DNA from: RECM01 sp047921215
Lineage (GTDB): Bacteria; Bacteroidota; Rhodothermia; Balneolales; Cyclonatronaceae
Reading direction: 5' to 3'
NCBI GenBank assembly: GCA_047921215.1
Contig: JBLRWO010000009.1
Coordinates: 1 to 64,000 of the forward strand
Length of the DNA: 64,000 bases
Shown in pieces: positions 7,549-15,582 of this stretch; position 1 is the stretch's first letter, and every line of letters begins with the position of its first letter. Position numbers and translations under genes: made by a program. The notes under the pieces were generated by a model that was not told where the DNA came from, made no database searches, and saw only the letters and a list, made by a program, of their open reading frames with translations.

Positions 7549-8034
7549 TCACATCACCCGCCGGGCCATGATAAAGCGCTGGTTCCAGTAGGCTTCATTC
7601 AGGTGCGATATCATGACTCCCTGCGAGGTGGATGCGTGCATGAACCTGCCCTCCCTGAGCAGGATGCCCACATGACGGGTGTTGCGGCCGGTCTGAAAGA
7701 ACACCAGGTCGCCTATCCGGAGCCGGTTGGAGTCCACCTTTGTACCGAAATTCAGCTGCTGAGCGGTGGTCCGGGGCAGATTGATGTTGAACTGGTCGCG
7801 GTACACCAGCATGATAAACGCCGAACAGTCAACGCCCGACCTGGTCTGCCCGCCCAGCCGGTATGGCGTACCCTTCCACTCGTCAAATGACCGGAGCAGC
7901 CGCTGCTCGAGCTCACGCGGCGATGGACCCCGTGTGGCAGGTTCCGTAGTCGCGCACGACTGAAGGGCCAATCCGGCAGCCAACAGCAGAACCAATAAAC
8001 GAAAATATATGCTAATTGCCGGTCGTAAACGCAT
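7549..8034 (-). CDS. NlpC/P60 family cell-wall hydrolase, lipoprotein
   Basis: ATG at 8034 gives 161 residues with a lipoprotein signal peptide (FRLLVLLLAAGLALQSC). It is followed by an NlpC/P60 domain: GTPYRLGGQTRSGVDCSAF with the catalytic Cys, LPRTTAQQ, GDLVFFQTG, TRHVGILL with the catalytic His, and FMHAST. This matches small Spr/MepS/MepH-like enzymes that cleave peptide cross-links or stem peptides of murein in the periplasm. Its start lies inside the last 23 bases of metF, in another frame, so the two genes are probably co-transcribed. The longer frame upstream overlaps metF extensively and is not used. Confidence 0.9.
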   Translation of the reverse strand: MRLRPAISIYFRLLVLLLAAGLALQSCATTEPATRGPSPRELEQRLLRSFDEWKGTPYRLGGQTRSGVDCSAFIMLVYRDQFNINLPRTTAQQLNFGTKVDSNRLRIGDLVFFQTGRNTRHVGILLREGRFMHASTSQGVMISHLNEAYWNQRFIMARRVM

Positions 8035-8992
8035 TGGAAAAGCCGGATACGGGTAAACGGTTAATGACTTCAACAACAGGACTGGGGTTCGACATGATAT
8101 AATAATGCAGGCCCTGTACGCCGGCATCCAGCAGTTCACTGCACTGCTTTGTGCACCATTCGATCCCGATCTCCCTGGCCCGGTCGGGGCTCGATGAAAT
8201 TTCATCCGAGAGCGGTATGGGGATGTTCAGGTGGAAAATCTTCGGCAGCAAGGTGAGGTGACTGGCTTTGGTGATCACCTTGAGACCGGGTATGATGGGA
8301 ACCGTGATGCCGACCTCCCTGCATTTGCGTTCAAAGTCGAAAAAGTACTGATTGTCGAAAAACATCTGGGTTACGATGTAGTCGGCACCGGCCTCCACCT
8401 TCTCCTTCAGCCGCATCAGGTCCCAGTTCATGTTGGGCGCCTCAATATGCTTCTCGGGATATCCACCAACGCCGATACAAAAATCGGTTTTGGTAGCTTC
8501 AAGCATGTTTTCCAGGTACACGCCCTTGTTCATCCGGCCGATCTGACGAACCAGGTCGACCGCGTATTCGTTGGTCTCCCTGTTCTTGTGATGCGGCTTG
8601 GCGGAACCGGGATCGTCGCCGCGAATGGCCAGTATATTCTGTATGCCCAGGTAGTTCAGCTCGATCAGCGCATCTTCGGTTTCCTCACGGGTAAAACCCT
8701 TGCAGATGATGTGGGGAACCGGCTCCACGTTATACCGGTGCTTGATGGCCGCGCACAGGCCTATTGTACCGGGACGCTTCCGTTTGATGTGCCGCTTCAT
8801 ACTGCCATCGCCGAGTTCCTCATAGTAAGCCTCCGCCGCGTGGGAAGTCACATCAATGAAGGGCGGATTGAACTGCATCACCTGGTCGAGCGCTTCGAAC
8901 ACGGTCTGTATCGATCCGCCCCGTTTCGGGGGGATGATCTCAAAGGAGATCAGAGGTTCTTTGGCCTTATCGTATAAATCTACAACCTTCAT
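8012..8992 (-). CDS. metF: Methylenetetrahydrofolate reductase MetF
   Basis: A 326-residue TIM-barrel protein. It has ISFEIIPPKRGGSI at the start, IDVTSHAA, the NILAIRGDDPG loop near residue 140, GGYPEKHIEAPN, a VTQMFFDNQYF strand and PIIPGLKVITKAS. These are the FAD- and folate-binding elements of bacterial MetF. It reduces 5,10-methylene-THF to 5-methyl-THF for methionine synthesis. It overlaps the NlpC/P60 gene downstream by 23 bases. The length is slightly above the ~295 residues of E. coli MetF, as in other FCB-group homologues. Confidence 0.95.
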   Translation of the reverse strand: MKVVDLYDKAKEPLISFEIIPPKRGGSIQTVFEALDQVMQFNPPFIDVTSHAAEAYYEELGDGSMKRHIKRKRPGTIGLCAAIKHRYNVEPVPHIICKGFTREETEDALIELNYLGIQNILAIRGDDPGSAKPHHKNRETNEYAVDLVRQIGRMNKGVYLENMLEATKTDFCIGVGGYPEKHIEAPNMNWDLMRLKEKVEAGADYIVTQMFFDNQYFFDFERKCREVGITVPIIPGLKVITKASHLTLLPKIFHLNIPIPLSDEISSSPDRAREIGIEWCTKQCSELLDAGVQGLHYYIMSNPSPVVEVINRLPVSGFSNAFTTGN

Positions 8993-9031
8993 GTATATGG
9001 AATTCGGTTTTCAGCAACGGTTAAGCGTGTA

Positions 9032-9475
9032 TCAAGGTAAAAATAATTCTTTTAACTCCGGTTCGGGAACGCGGCACTGATCACTGCGGCCGAACCACCG
9101 GTAGCGATTCTCTGCAATATAGCGGTATACCGCATCTCTTAGAAATCGCGGTATTATTATGAAACCGTACAACAGCGGCCAGGCTCCGGTCATTCGCCGG
9201 GCGATTTTCAGGGCCGCATCCGACCGAGTGTAAAAGGCATCACCCTCGTCAAGGATGAACGTATCGAAAACGTCTTCGTTCATGTTGTGCCGCCGCAGGA
9301 AGGCCGAACCCGTTTCCGACTGCAGGGCGGCAAAACGGAACATCCTTTTTTTGTCGCGGTCAATGATGAAATTGACCCCGGCGTTACACAGATTGCACAC
9401 GCCGTCAAAAAAAATGACCGGGTGTTTTAGCGGGTGATTAATTCGGTGTTTTGCCGGAGGTGTTTTATCACTCAT
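9032..9475 (-). CDS. DCC-family thiol-disulfide oxidoreductase-like protein
   Basis: A 147-residue protein containing VIFFDGVCNLCNAGVNFI near residue 20, the DxxCxxC signature that names the DCC (YuxK/DUF393) family. RFAALQSETGSAFL follows, and a hydrophobic C-terminal part contains AWPLLYGFIIIPRFLRDAVY. Members have a thioredoxin-like fold with a CxxC pair and are predicted thiol oxidoreductases; no substrate is established. It lies 39 bases upstream of metF in the same direction and just downstream of glyS. Confidence 0.88.
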   Translation of the reverse strand: MSDKTPPAKHRINHPLKHPVIFFDGVCNLCNAGVNFIIDRDKKRMFRFAALQSETGSAFLRRHNMNEDVFDTFILDEGDAFYTRSDAALKIARRMTGAWPLLYGFIIIPRFLRDAVYRYIAENRYRWFGRSDQCRVPEPELKELFLP

Positions 9476-9516
9476 AGTACAGGGAGAACATCATACATGC
9501 CATGCCGCATTCCCTG

Positions 9517-10989
9517 TCAATCGGCAGGTTTCCATTTTTTGATCCCTTCGCGGACCACTTCGCCGACCCTCTCCCACGAAATGCGTTCCTGGGCCATGGT
9601 GTCGCGGTAGCGAATGGTTACGGTCTGGTCTTCCAGGCCGTCGAAATCGACCGTAATACAGAACGGTGTACCCGCCTCATCAAGACGACGGTAACGCTTG
9701 CCGATCGAGCCCTTTTCATCGTACTGAACCTTGTAGTCTTCGGTCAGGTCGTTCTGAATTTTCCGGGCCACTTCGATAAGTTCCGGCTTTTTGATGAGCG
9801 GAAATATACCTGCGGTGATCGGGGCCAGTTTCGGGTGCATTTTGAGCACCACCCGGGTTTCGGTTGAACCATCTTTCTCGCCGGCAACTTCCTCTTCGCG
9901 GTAGGCATCGCTGAGAACCATGAGTGTACAGCGGTCAAGGCCGATGGAGGTTTCGATTACATAGGGTACAAAACGCTCCTGGGTCTGCGGATCGAAATAC
10001 TCTAGTTTCTTGCCCGAAAACTCCTGGTGCTGGGTCAGGTCGAAATCGGTACGGTTGTGGATGCCCTCAACCTCCTGCCAGCCGATGGGGAAATGGTACT
10101 GAATGTCGGTTGCCGATTTGGCATAGTGGGCAAGCTTGTCGACCGGATGGTCGGCAAAGCGCAGATTTTTTTCGCGGATTCCAATGCTTTTGTGCCAGGC
10201 CATGCGTTCATTCATCCAGTTGTTGTACTCGCCGTCGTCGGTGCCCGGTTTCACGAAATACTGCATTTCCATCTGCTCGAATTCGCGCATACGGAACACA
10301 AACTGGCGGGCAACCACCTCATTGCGAAACGCTTTGCCGATCTGAGCAATGCCGAACGGGAGCTGGGTGCGCGAGGTGTTCATCACATTGTTGAAATTCA
10401 CAAAGATGCCCTGTGCGGTCTCCGGACGCAGATACACCGTATCATCCTCGCCCGAGGCCGTGGCCCCGAACTGTGTTTTGAACATGAGGTTGAACTGCCG
10501 TACCTCGGTCCAGTCGAATGCACCCGAATCGGGACCTTTTATCTGCTCCTGCATGATGATGTCGTACAGGTCGGCGGTCAGGCTTTTGCGTGTACCGGTG
10601 GTGTCGAGCAGGTGCTGCACTTCGTCTGCCCGGGTATCATCGCCGTTGGTGCGCAGTTTGCGGATGTGATCTTCGATCAGGATGTCTGCACGGTAGCGCC
10701 GTTTCGACTGCTTATCGTCGATCATCGGATCATTGAAACTGTCGACATGGCCGCTGGCTTTCCATACCTTCGGATGCATCAGAATGGCCGCATCGATGCC
10801 TACAATATTCTCATGCTTTTGGGTCATGGCCGACCACCACGCCGAATTCAGTTTCCGCTTGAGTTCAGCCCCGAGCGGTCCGTAATCATACACGGCACCC
10901 AGGCCGCCATAGATTTCGGATGACTGGAATATGAATCCCCTTGCTTTAGAGAGTGATACGATTTTGTCGAGGCCGGAAAGTTCTGCCAT
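9517..10989 (-). CDS. glyS: Glycyl-tRNA synthetase (single-chain type)
   Basis: A 490-residue class II aminoacyl-tRNA synthetase of the dimeric, eukaryote/archaea-like type. The N-terminus has SLSKARGFIFQSSEIYGG and VYDYGPLG. Motif 2 is FGIAQIGKAFRNEV, the glycine-site region is RMREFEQMEMQYF, and motif 3 is IETSIGLDRCTLMVL. The C-terminal anticodon-binding domain includes APITAGIFPL, KRYRRLDEAGTPF and TVRYRD-like strands. It charges tRNA-Gly. Start ATG at 10989; it is probably transcribed from a promoter in the 430-base gap shared with the divergent lipoprotein gene. Confidence 0.96.
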   Translation of the reverse strand: MAELSGLDKIVSLSKARGFIFQSSEIYGGLGAVYDYGPLGAELKRKLNSAWWSAMTQKHENIVGIDAAILMHPKVWKASGHVDSFNDPMIDDKQSKRRYRADILIEDHIRKLRTNGDDTRADEVQHLLDTTGTRKSLTADLYDIIMQEQIKGPDSGAFDWTEVRQFNLMFKTQFGATASGEDDTVYLRPETAQGIFVNFNNVMNTSRTQLPFGIAQIGKAFRNEVVARQFVFRMREFEQMEMQYFVKPGTDDGEYNNWMNERMAWHKSIGIREKNLRFADHPVDKLAHYAKSATDIQYHFPIGWQEVEGIHNRTDFDLTQHQEFSGKKLEYFDPQTQERFVPYVIETSIGLDRCTLMVLSDAYREEEVAGEKDGSTETRVVLKMHPKLAPITAGIFPLIKKPELIEVARKIQNDLTEDYKVQYDEKGSIGKRYRRLDEAGTPFCITVDFDGLEDQTVTIRYRDTMAQERISWERVGEVVREGIKKWKPAD

Positions 10990-11416
10990 TATCGGTTTAA
11001 GCTTTTATTTCAGTTGAATTGTTTCGAGGGGCAAATATAGGCATAAGCGGCCTGTAATAACAGATTTTCATTATTATGTACCATCTCCCAATCCCGGACG
11101 CCTGTTTGTGATCTCTGCGTTTGATTTCTTTGTATAGTATTCAACTCCAATAGATTATCAGAAATATGGTTCTGCAGTCAGAACAGAAACCGAAATCGTA
11201 TGAATTTCATGTCCGCCGACAATTTTAAAATATGTAAACCGCTATGTCACTTAACTAAACTCTCGTTATATTGTAATCTTGATGGCAACTGAAGAAAAGC
11301 GACGATCAAGAGATTATGTCACCCTTTATGAATCGGTACTAACAGTTTTTTCAGCTGCCCCACAGCAATCTACAGATTATTTTCATCAGCCAGGCTCACT
11401 TAATAACATCATCTGC
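10990..11416. other. Intergenic region between divergent genes
   Basis: About 430 bases between glyS (minus) and the first lipoprotein gene (plus). An in-frame opening from 11279 exists, but its first 46 codons look non-coding and precede a clear lipoprotein signal start at 11417. The region is AT-rich and must hold both promoters. No riboswitch, T-box-like structure or RNA gene could be recognised. Confidence 0.5.
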
Positions 11417-11920
11417 ATGTCAAAAAAATCAGGCGTATTAACAACTGCTGTTAGTCTCATCACTGTTCTCCTTTTACTCCCGGGTTGCGCCGCAAACCGT
11501 CTCAACATGGAGGAATTTCAGCAGGCCAAAACCGAGGTCATTCAGGGCGACTATAATGAGGTTTTTACAACTACCGTTGCCACACTGCGTGAGAAGGGTT
11601 TTCATGTAAATACCATCGACAGAATGCAGGGTTTAGTCAGCGCAACCTTCCGTTTTGCACCAAACCGCGAGCTCGATGGTGCATTTTTTGAAGGATACCG
11701 GCAAAGATTCGCCCTGGCCATGCGGGCTGATGCAGTAGTGAAGCCTGTTGATGAGAACAGTACCTTCGTCGATATAACCTTTACAGAGGAACTCCCGCCG
11801 TCAGCCTCCACTTACACCCTGCGGCCCGAAGATCTTACCTACCGGCAGGTCAGAACAGGACAGCAATACGAGGTGTTTTTCAGCCATGTAAAAAACATGC
11901 TCGAGAACAACGGACCATAA
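11417..11920 (+). CDS. Lipoprotein, function unknown (paralogue of the next gene)
   Basis: ATG at 11417 gives 167 residues with a lipoprotein signal peptide (VSLITVLLLLPGC). The mature part includes EEFQQAKTEVIQGDYNEVFTTTVATLREKGFHVNTIDRMQGLVSATF, seen here as separate blocks. This aligns by eye with the next gene: a [E/Q]-x-K/R-x-x-VI-G start, an A-V/T-x-x-[L/V]R-x-x-x-F block, then DR-x-x-G. Both also share a late acidic strand (ITFEELPP here, NLIEEVPN there). No known domain is recognised. It is probably an envelope protein, anchored to the inner leaflet of the outer membrane. Confidence 0.65.
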   Translation: MSKKSGVLTTAVSLITVLLLLPGCAANRLNMEEFQQAKTEVIQGDYNEVFTTTVATLREKGFHVNTIDRMQGLVSATFRFAPNRELDGAFFEGYRQRFALAMRADAVVKPVDENSTFVDITFTEELPPSASTYTLRPEDLTYRQVRTGQQYEVFFSHVKNMLENNGP

Positions 11921-12166
11921 TCCTGTAACCGGGTTTTCGGTGAACCTATACTGCTTACAGCACATTCTGCAGGTTCGCAGGCTGTTTTTAAATCACACGA
12001 TAACCGGATGTATCAGAGATCATGAACATTTGACCAAATCTCAAGTATCCCGGCTGCTTAGGTACATTGATGAACGTTGCTGCCATTCGGTAGGATTTTC
12101 TTAACGTATTGTCTATTTTAAAAATAACTTCATCATAGACATCTTATATAATCAACTACTTCAGAC

Positions 12167-12643
12167 ATGTTACGACATATACTTACCATTCTTTTTTTTT
12201 CAGTTGTGATCACGGCCTGTGCCTCTTCATCACTTTCAAAGGAGGAATTGGACCGTGTTAAAAACCGGGTGATCGGCAGTCCCTATGAACTCACATACAA
12301 TGCCGCAGTGGAAACCGTGAGGAGTCAGCAGTTTACTATTTCCGTCAATGACCGTGCTGAAGGCAGAATTGAAGGCCATCACGAATTCTCCAGAGATATT
12401 GAGCGTCGGGGCGAGTACTTTATCGGCTATGACCCGCGTGCGGCTACTGCTCTTTATGTTGAGGCTACAGTAGTCCGGGTTGATGACAACAACACACGGA
12501 TTGAGTTCAACCTCATCGAAGAAGTTCCAAACCGGTCGGGTTCATCGTATCAGGCCCAGCAAAATGAACACATTAAAAGGCCTGTCAGGGAACCCGAATT
12601 CTATAACACCCTTTTCCAGGATCTGCAGTTACGGCTAAACTGA
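12167..12643 (+). CDS. Lipoprotein, function unknown (paralogue of the preceding gene)
   Basis: A 158-residue protein with a short lipoprotein signal (TILFFSVVITAC). The mature part begins with SLSKEELDRVKNRVIGSPY and has NAAVETVRSQQF, VNDRAEGRIEGHHEF and IEFNLIEEVPNRS. The order and spacing of these blocks match the lipoprotein encoded 246 bases upstream, so the pair looks like a tandem duplication that has since diverged. Function unknown. It ends 44 bases before asd, on the same strand. Confidence 0.65.
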   Translation: MLRHILTILFFSVVITACASSSLSKEELDRVKNRVIGSPYELTYNAAVETVRSQQFTISVNDRAEGRIEGHHEFSRDIERRGEYFIGYDPRAATALYVEATVVRVDDNNTRIEFNLIEEVPNRSGSSYQAQQNEHIKRPVREPEFYNTLFQDLQLRLN

Positions 12644-12687
12644 CCACTATAAATAATCAGTAACCTGTCTCTATCAATTTTTCCACT

Positions 12688-13746
12688 ATGCAAACCTTTA
12701 ACGTCGGGATACTCGGAGCAACCGGAGCTGTAGGCCAAAAATTTATCAGGCTGCTGCAGAACCATCCGTGGTTCAGAATAGCTGCCCTGGGTGCATCCGA
12801 ACGATCTGCGGGCAAACCTTACCGTGAAGCCGCCAACTGGATTGAAAGTCTCGAAATACCCGACGAAATCGGAAAGATGACCGTTACTGAATGTAAACCC
12901 GCGGCTATGGGCGGAGTTGATTTTGTTTTTTCCGGGCTGGACGCCTCCGTTGCCACTGAAATAGAACAGTCGTTTGCCGAAGCCGGTATCCCGGTCATCT
13001 CAAATGCCAAAAATTTCCGTACCCACCCCGATGTTCCCCTGCTGGTACCGGAAGTGAACCCCGATCATATTGAACTGATCCGGAGGCAGACCTTCAGCAC
13101 CAATGCAACGGGATTCATTGTAACCAATCCCAATTGCGTTTGTGTACCGCTGGTTATGGCACTGCGGCCCCTATATGACCGTTTTGGCATTGATTCTGTT
13201 ATTATGACCTCGATGCAGTCCATTTCAGGTGCCGGATATCCCGGTGTTGCCAGCCTTGATATATTGGGAAATGTGGTACCCTTTATCGGCGGCGAAGAAG
13301 AAAAAATTATGAGTGAGCCCATGAAACTGCTGGGCTCAAAACAGGCCGACGGTTCTGTAAAACATGCGGATTTTCCCATACAGGCAACAGCGGTCAGGGT
13401 ACCTGTAATTGATGGACATCTGCTGTCGGTGGCTGTGAAATTTTCGGAGAGGCCTGCGAAGTTCAGCGACGTAAAAGAGGCCATTCTGACATGGAAAAAC
13501 CCTCTTGCAGCTATGAATTTACCCTTTTCACCGGAATTTGCGCTTAAACTATATGATGATCCCAGGTTCCCGCAGCCCGGCCGGCATGCAGCCGCCGGTA
13601 ACGGGATGCAGGTGAGTGTCGGGCGGCTACGTGAAGGGAATGTGTTCGATGTCTCATTCATGGCACTCGGCCACAACACCATCCGCGGTGCAGCCGGTGG
13701 TGCCATCCTGAACGCCGAACTCCTGGTCAACGAAGGCTACCTCTGA
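12688..13746 (+). CDS. asd: Aspartate-semialdehyde dehydrogenase
   Basis: A 352-residue protein. It has a Rossmann start (VGILGATGAVGQKFIRLL), SGLDASVATEIEQSFAEAG, NAKNFRTHPDVPLLVPEVN and the active-site cysteine in TNPNCVCVPLVMAL (near residue 151). SMQSISGAGYPGV, and a late VSVGRLREG with a catalytic-type Arg, follow. The NPNCVCV form and overall length fit the archaeal/fungal-like branch of ASADH rather than the E. coli branch. It makes aspartate semialdehyde for lysine, diaminopimelate, methionine and threonine. No other lysine- or threonine-pathway gene is adjacent. Confidence 0.93.
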   Translation: MQTFNVGILGATGAVGQKFIRLLQNHPWFRIAALGASERSAGKPYREAANWIESLEIPDEIGKMTVTECKPAAMGGVDFVFSGLDASVATEIEQSFAEAGIPVISNAKNFRTHPDVPLLVPEVNPDHIELIRRQTFSTNATGFIVTNPNCVCVPLVMALRPLYDRFGIDSVIMTSMQSISGAGYPGVASLDILGNVVPFIGGEEEKIMSEPMKLLGSKQADGSVKHADFPIQATAVRVPVIDGHLLSVAVKFSERPAKFSDVKEAILTWKNPLAAMNLPFSPEFALKLYDDPRFPQPGRHAAAGNGMQVSVGRLREGNVFDVSFMALGHNTIRGAAGGAILNAELLVNEGYL

Positions 13747-13799
13747 TCCACATTCTAAAACCCCGGAAAACGCACCGCACACCCCAACCCCCGCACTTT

Positions 13800-13955
13800 T
13801 ACCTGTACACTGCATCCAACGTCCTGCATCCATCATCCTGCTTCCTGCATCCTTCATCATTCATGCTGCATCCATCATTCTGGATCCATCATCCTGCTTC
13901 CTGCATCCTGCATTCTGCATTCTACGTCCAATATCCAATATCCAACATCCTTCGT
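13800..13955. repeat. Degenerate tandem repeat rich in CATCCTGC words
   Basis: The gap between asd and the next gene is built of imperfect CATCC/TGCATCC/TCATC units. One 25-base word (beginning ATCCATCATCCTGC and ending CTGCATCC) occurs exactly twice, at 13828-13852 and 13884-13908, 56 bases apart. The tail degrades into CCAATATCCAATATCC. It is low-complexity intergenic filler, probably generated by replication slippage. No coding potential is credible here. Confidence 0.65.
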
Positions 13956-13998
13956 CTGATTTCTGATGTCTCAGATCTCAAATCCCGGATATCCCGCC

Positions 13999-14427
13999 TC
14001 ACAGTTCATCCCCGAAAGACGAGTCCAGCATCCTGAGTCTCAGCTCCGACAACTGCATGTTTGCAGCTGATACCAGGTCGGCAGCCGCATCTCTGTCCTT
14101 TTTTCGGATTTTCACGGTCCAGTCCCTTCCATCCCTGCCCGGAAGATCTTCAATAGCCTTTATCTGACGTGCGGCCAGGGTTAGCTTCGTGAAAAACCAT
14201 CCCTTTTTCAGCTCCAGAGACAGGACCATCTCAAGGGGTACCTCAACGGTTTCAATGGCTGTGTGGTAGAGTCCCATAATCGCATCTTTCTTTTCGAATT
14301 CGATGACCAGCCTGTTTCTGTAGAAGGTAATCTGGCCAATATGTTCCATCAGGCCGGTGCCATTGTCGGTGTTTTTAAAGGGAACGGATATCTGGTTAAC
14401 CATGAGAAACTCAATTTTTGATGTCAT
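13999..14427 (-). CDS. Conserved-looking hypothetical protein with possible PH-like fold
   Basis: A 142-residue soluble protein without signal peptide or membrane helix. It alternates short beta strands in its first two thirds (IGQITFYRNRLVIEFEKK, VEVPLEMVLSLELKKGWFF, LTLAARQIKAI, DWTVKIRKKDR) and ends in an amphipathic helix (AAADLVSAANMQLSELRLRML). The strand series with a terminal helix resembles a PH/GRAM-like domain, but this is inference from pattern only. ATG at 14427 is taken; ATG at 14403 is an alternative. It is divergent from the DUF58 gene. Function unknown. Confidence 0.55.
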   Translation of the reverse strand: MTSKIEFLMVNQISVPFKNTDNGTGLMEHIGQITFYRNRLVIEFEKKDAIMGLYHTAIETVEVPLEMVLSLELKKGWFFTKLTLAARQIKAIEDLPGRDGRDWTVKIRKKDRDAAADLVSAANMQLSELRLRMLDSSFGDEL

Positions 14428-14634
14428 ATCCGGAAATCAGCCCGGCTGATCCGGATCTTTTAAAACTCGATCCAAAACATTCTTCCCGCGAAACCTGTCA
14501 CGCAGAATTCTTTAAAAATAATTCGTTTTTAAAGACTTTTTTCATGAAAATGGGGTTATGCTACAAAAAGAACTGTCAGTGTTCCGGAACGGTCCGGTTT
14601 TCATTCCTGCCGTTAACCGGCTAAACGATGAATC

Positions 14635-15552
14635 ATGTTAGTTACCCCTGAATTACTTACCAAAATCGGCCCTCTCGAGCTGAAAGCCCGGCAAATTGTT
14701 GAAGGTTTCATATCCGGACTGCACAAAAGCCCGTATTACGGTTTCAGTGTGGAATTTGCTGAACACCGACCCTATAATGCCGGCGACGAGCTCAAGCACA
14801 TAGACTGGAAAGCCTACGGGAAATCGGAACGGTATTACGTTAAGCAGTACGAAGAGGAGACCAATCTGAGGTGCTACATCCTTTTCGACATCAGCAGCTC
14901 GATGAATTTCAGGTTCGCCGGCCCATGGTCAAAGCGCAAGTTCGGAGCCCACTTTGCTGCAGCCTTAATCTATCTGATGCACCGGCAAAGGGATGCCTGC
15001 AGCCTGATCACATTCGACCAGGAAGCAAGCCCCATAATCCGCGCAAAATCTTCCTACTCACACATCCGGCATTTATTCGGGCTGCTTGAACCCCTCGCAA
15101 ACGATGATCCGGATGCCGGTGAAGGCCGGCGAACTGCATCCTCCAGCATCATCCATGAACTGGCCGAGCAGATTAACCGCCGTAGCCTGGTAATTATTAT
15201 AAGCGATCTGTTTCAGAATACCGACCGCCACGACGAACTTATCTCATCCCTCAAGCATCTGCGCCACCGGCACCATGAGGTGATTCTGTTTCACATGCTT
15301 GAAAAGAAAACTGAGGTTGATCTTGATTTTCCTGACAAACGGTTCATTTTCCATGATCTGGAAACCGGCGAAGAGATCGATGTGATCCCATCCCAGATCA
15401 AAAACGATTACAAAAAGAAGATGGCCGAGTATACCCACCGTTTCAGACTTGCCTGCAGTGAAGCCCATATCGATTATGAGGAAATTGATACCACCGGCTC
15501 TTTTGATCTTGGGCTGCTTTCCTACCTGAACAAACGACGAAGACTGGGCTGA
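14635..15552 (+). CDS. DUF58 domain protein (MoxR-associated, vWA-like)
   Basis: A 305-residue soluble protein. It starts with LELKARQIVEGFISGLHKSPYYGFSVEFAEHR, seen as a helix plus loop, then RPYNAGDELKHIDWKAYGKSERYYVKQYEEE, the diagnostic core of DUF58. A vWA-like metal-site strand follows, YILFDISSSMNF (near residues 82-93), then SLVIIISDLFQN. Such proteins usually sit beside MoxR AAA+ ATPases and contribute to assembly or maturation of envelope complexes. No moxR gene is adjacent here, although one could exist elsewhere. The gene is preceded by about 210 bases without a convincing gene and followed by dinB on the opposite strand. Confidence 0.88.
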   Translation: MLVTPELLTKIGPLELKARQIVEGFISGLHKSPYYGFSVEFAEHRPYNAGDELKHIDWKAYGKSERYYVKQYEEETNLRCYILFDISSSMNFRFAGPWSKRKFGAHFAAALIYLMHRQRDACSLITFDQEASPIIRAKSSYSHIRHLFGLLEPLANDDPDAGEGRRTASSSIIHELAEQINRRSLVIIISDLFQNTDRHDELISSLKHLRHRHHEVILFHMLEKKTEVDLDFPDKRFIFHDLETGEEIDVIPSQIKNDYKKKMAEYTHRFRLACSEAHIDYEEIDTTGSFDLGLLSYLNKRRRLG

Positions 15553-15582
15553 CCATAAATCGGGTGATTAAAATTCGGGTGT

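Noticed and set aside
10027..10923. 298-codon open frame antisense to glyS
   Set aside because: It lies wholly within the glycyl-tRNA synthetase gene and shows no protein family features.
11279..11416. Upstream extension of the first unknown lipoprotein
   Set aside because: A lipoprotein signal peptide must be N-terminal, and the ATG at 11417 places it correctly.
13654..13860. Minus-strand open frame over the asd end and CATCC repeats
   Set aside because: Its translation simply reflects the repeat and the antisense of asd.
13750..13990. Possible CRISPR array in the CATCC repeat tract
   Set aside because: Units are irregular, spacers are absent and no cas gene is present.
14418..14624. 68-codon open frame upstream of the DUF58 gene
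   Set aside because: It overlaps the start of the divergent gene and its translation has no signal or domain; the sequence is more likely promoter DNA.
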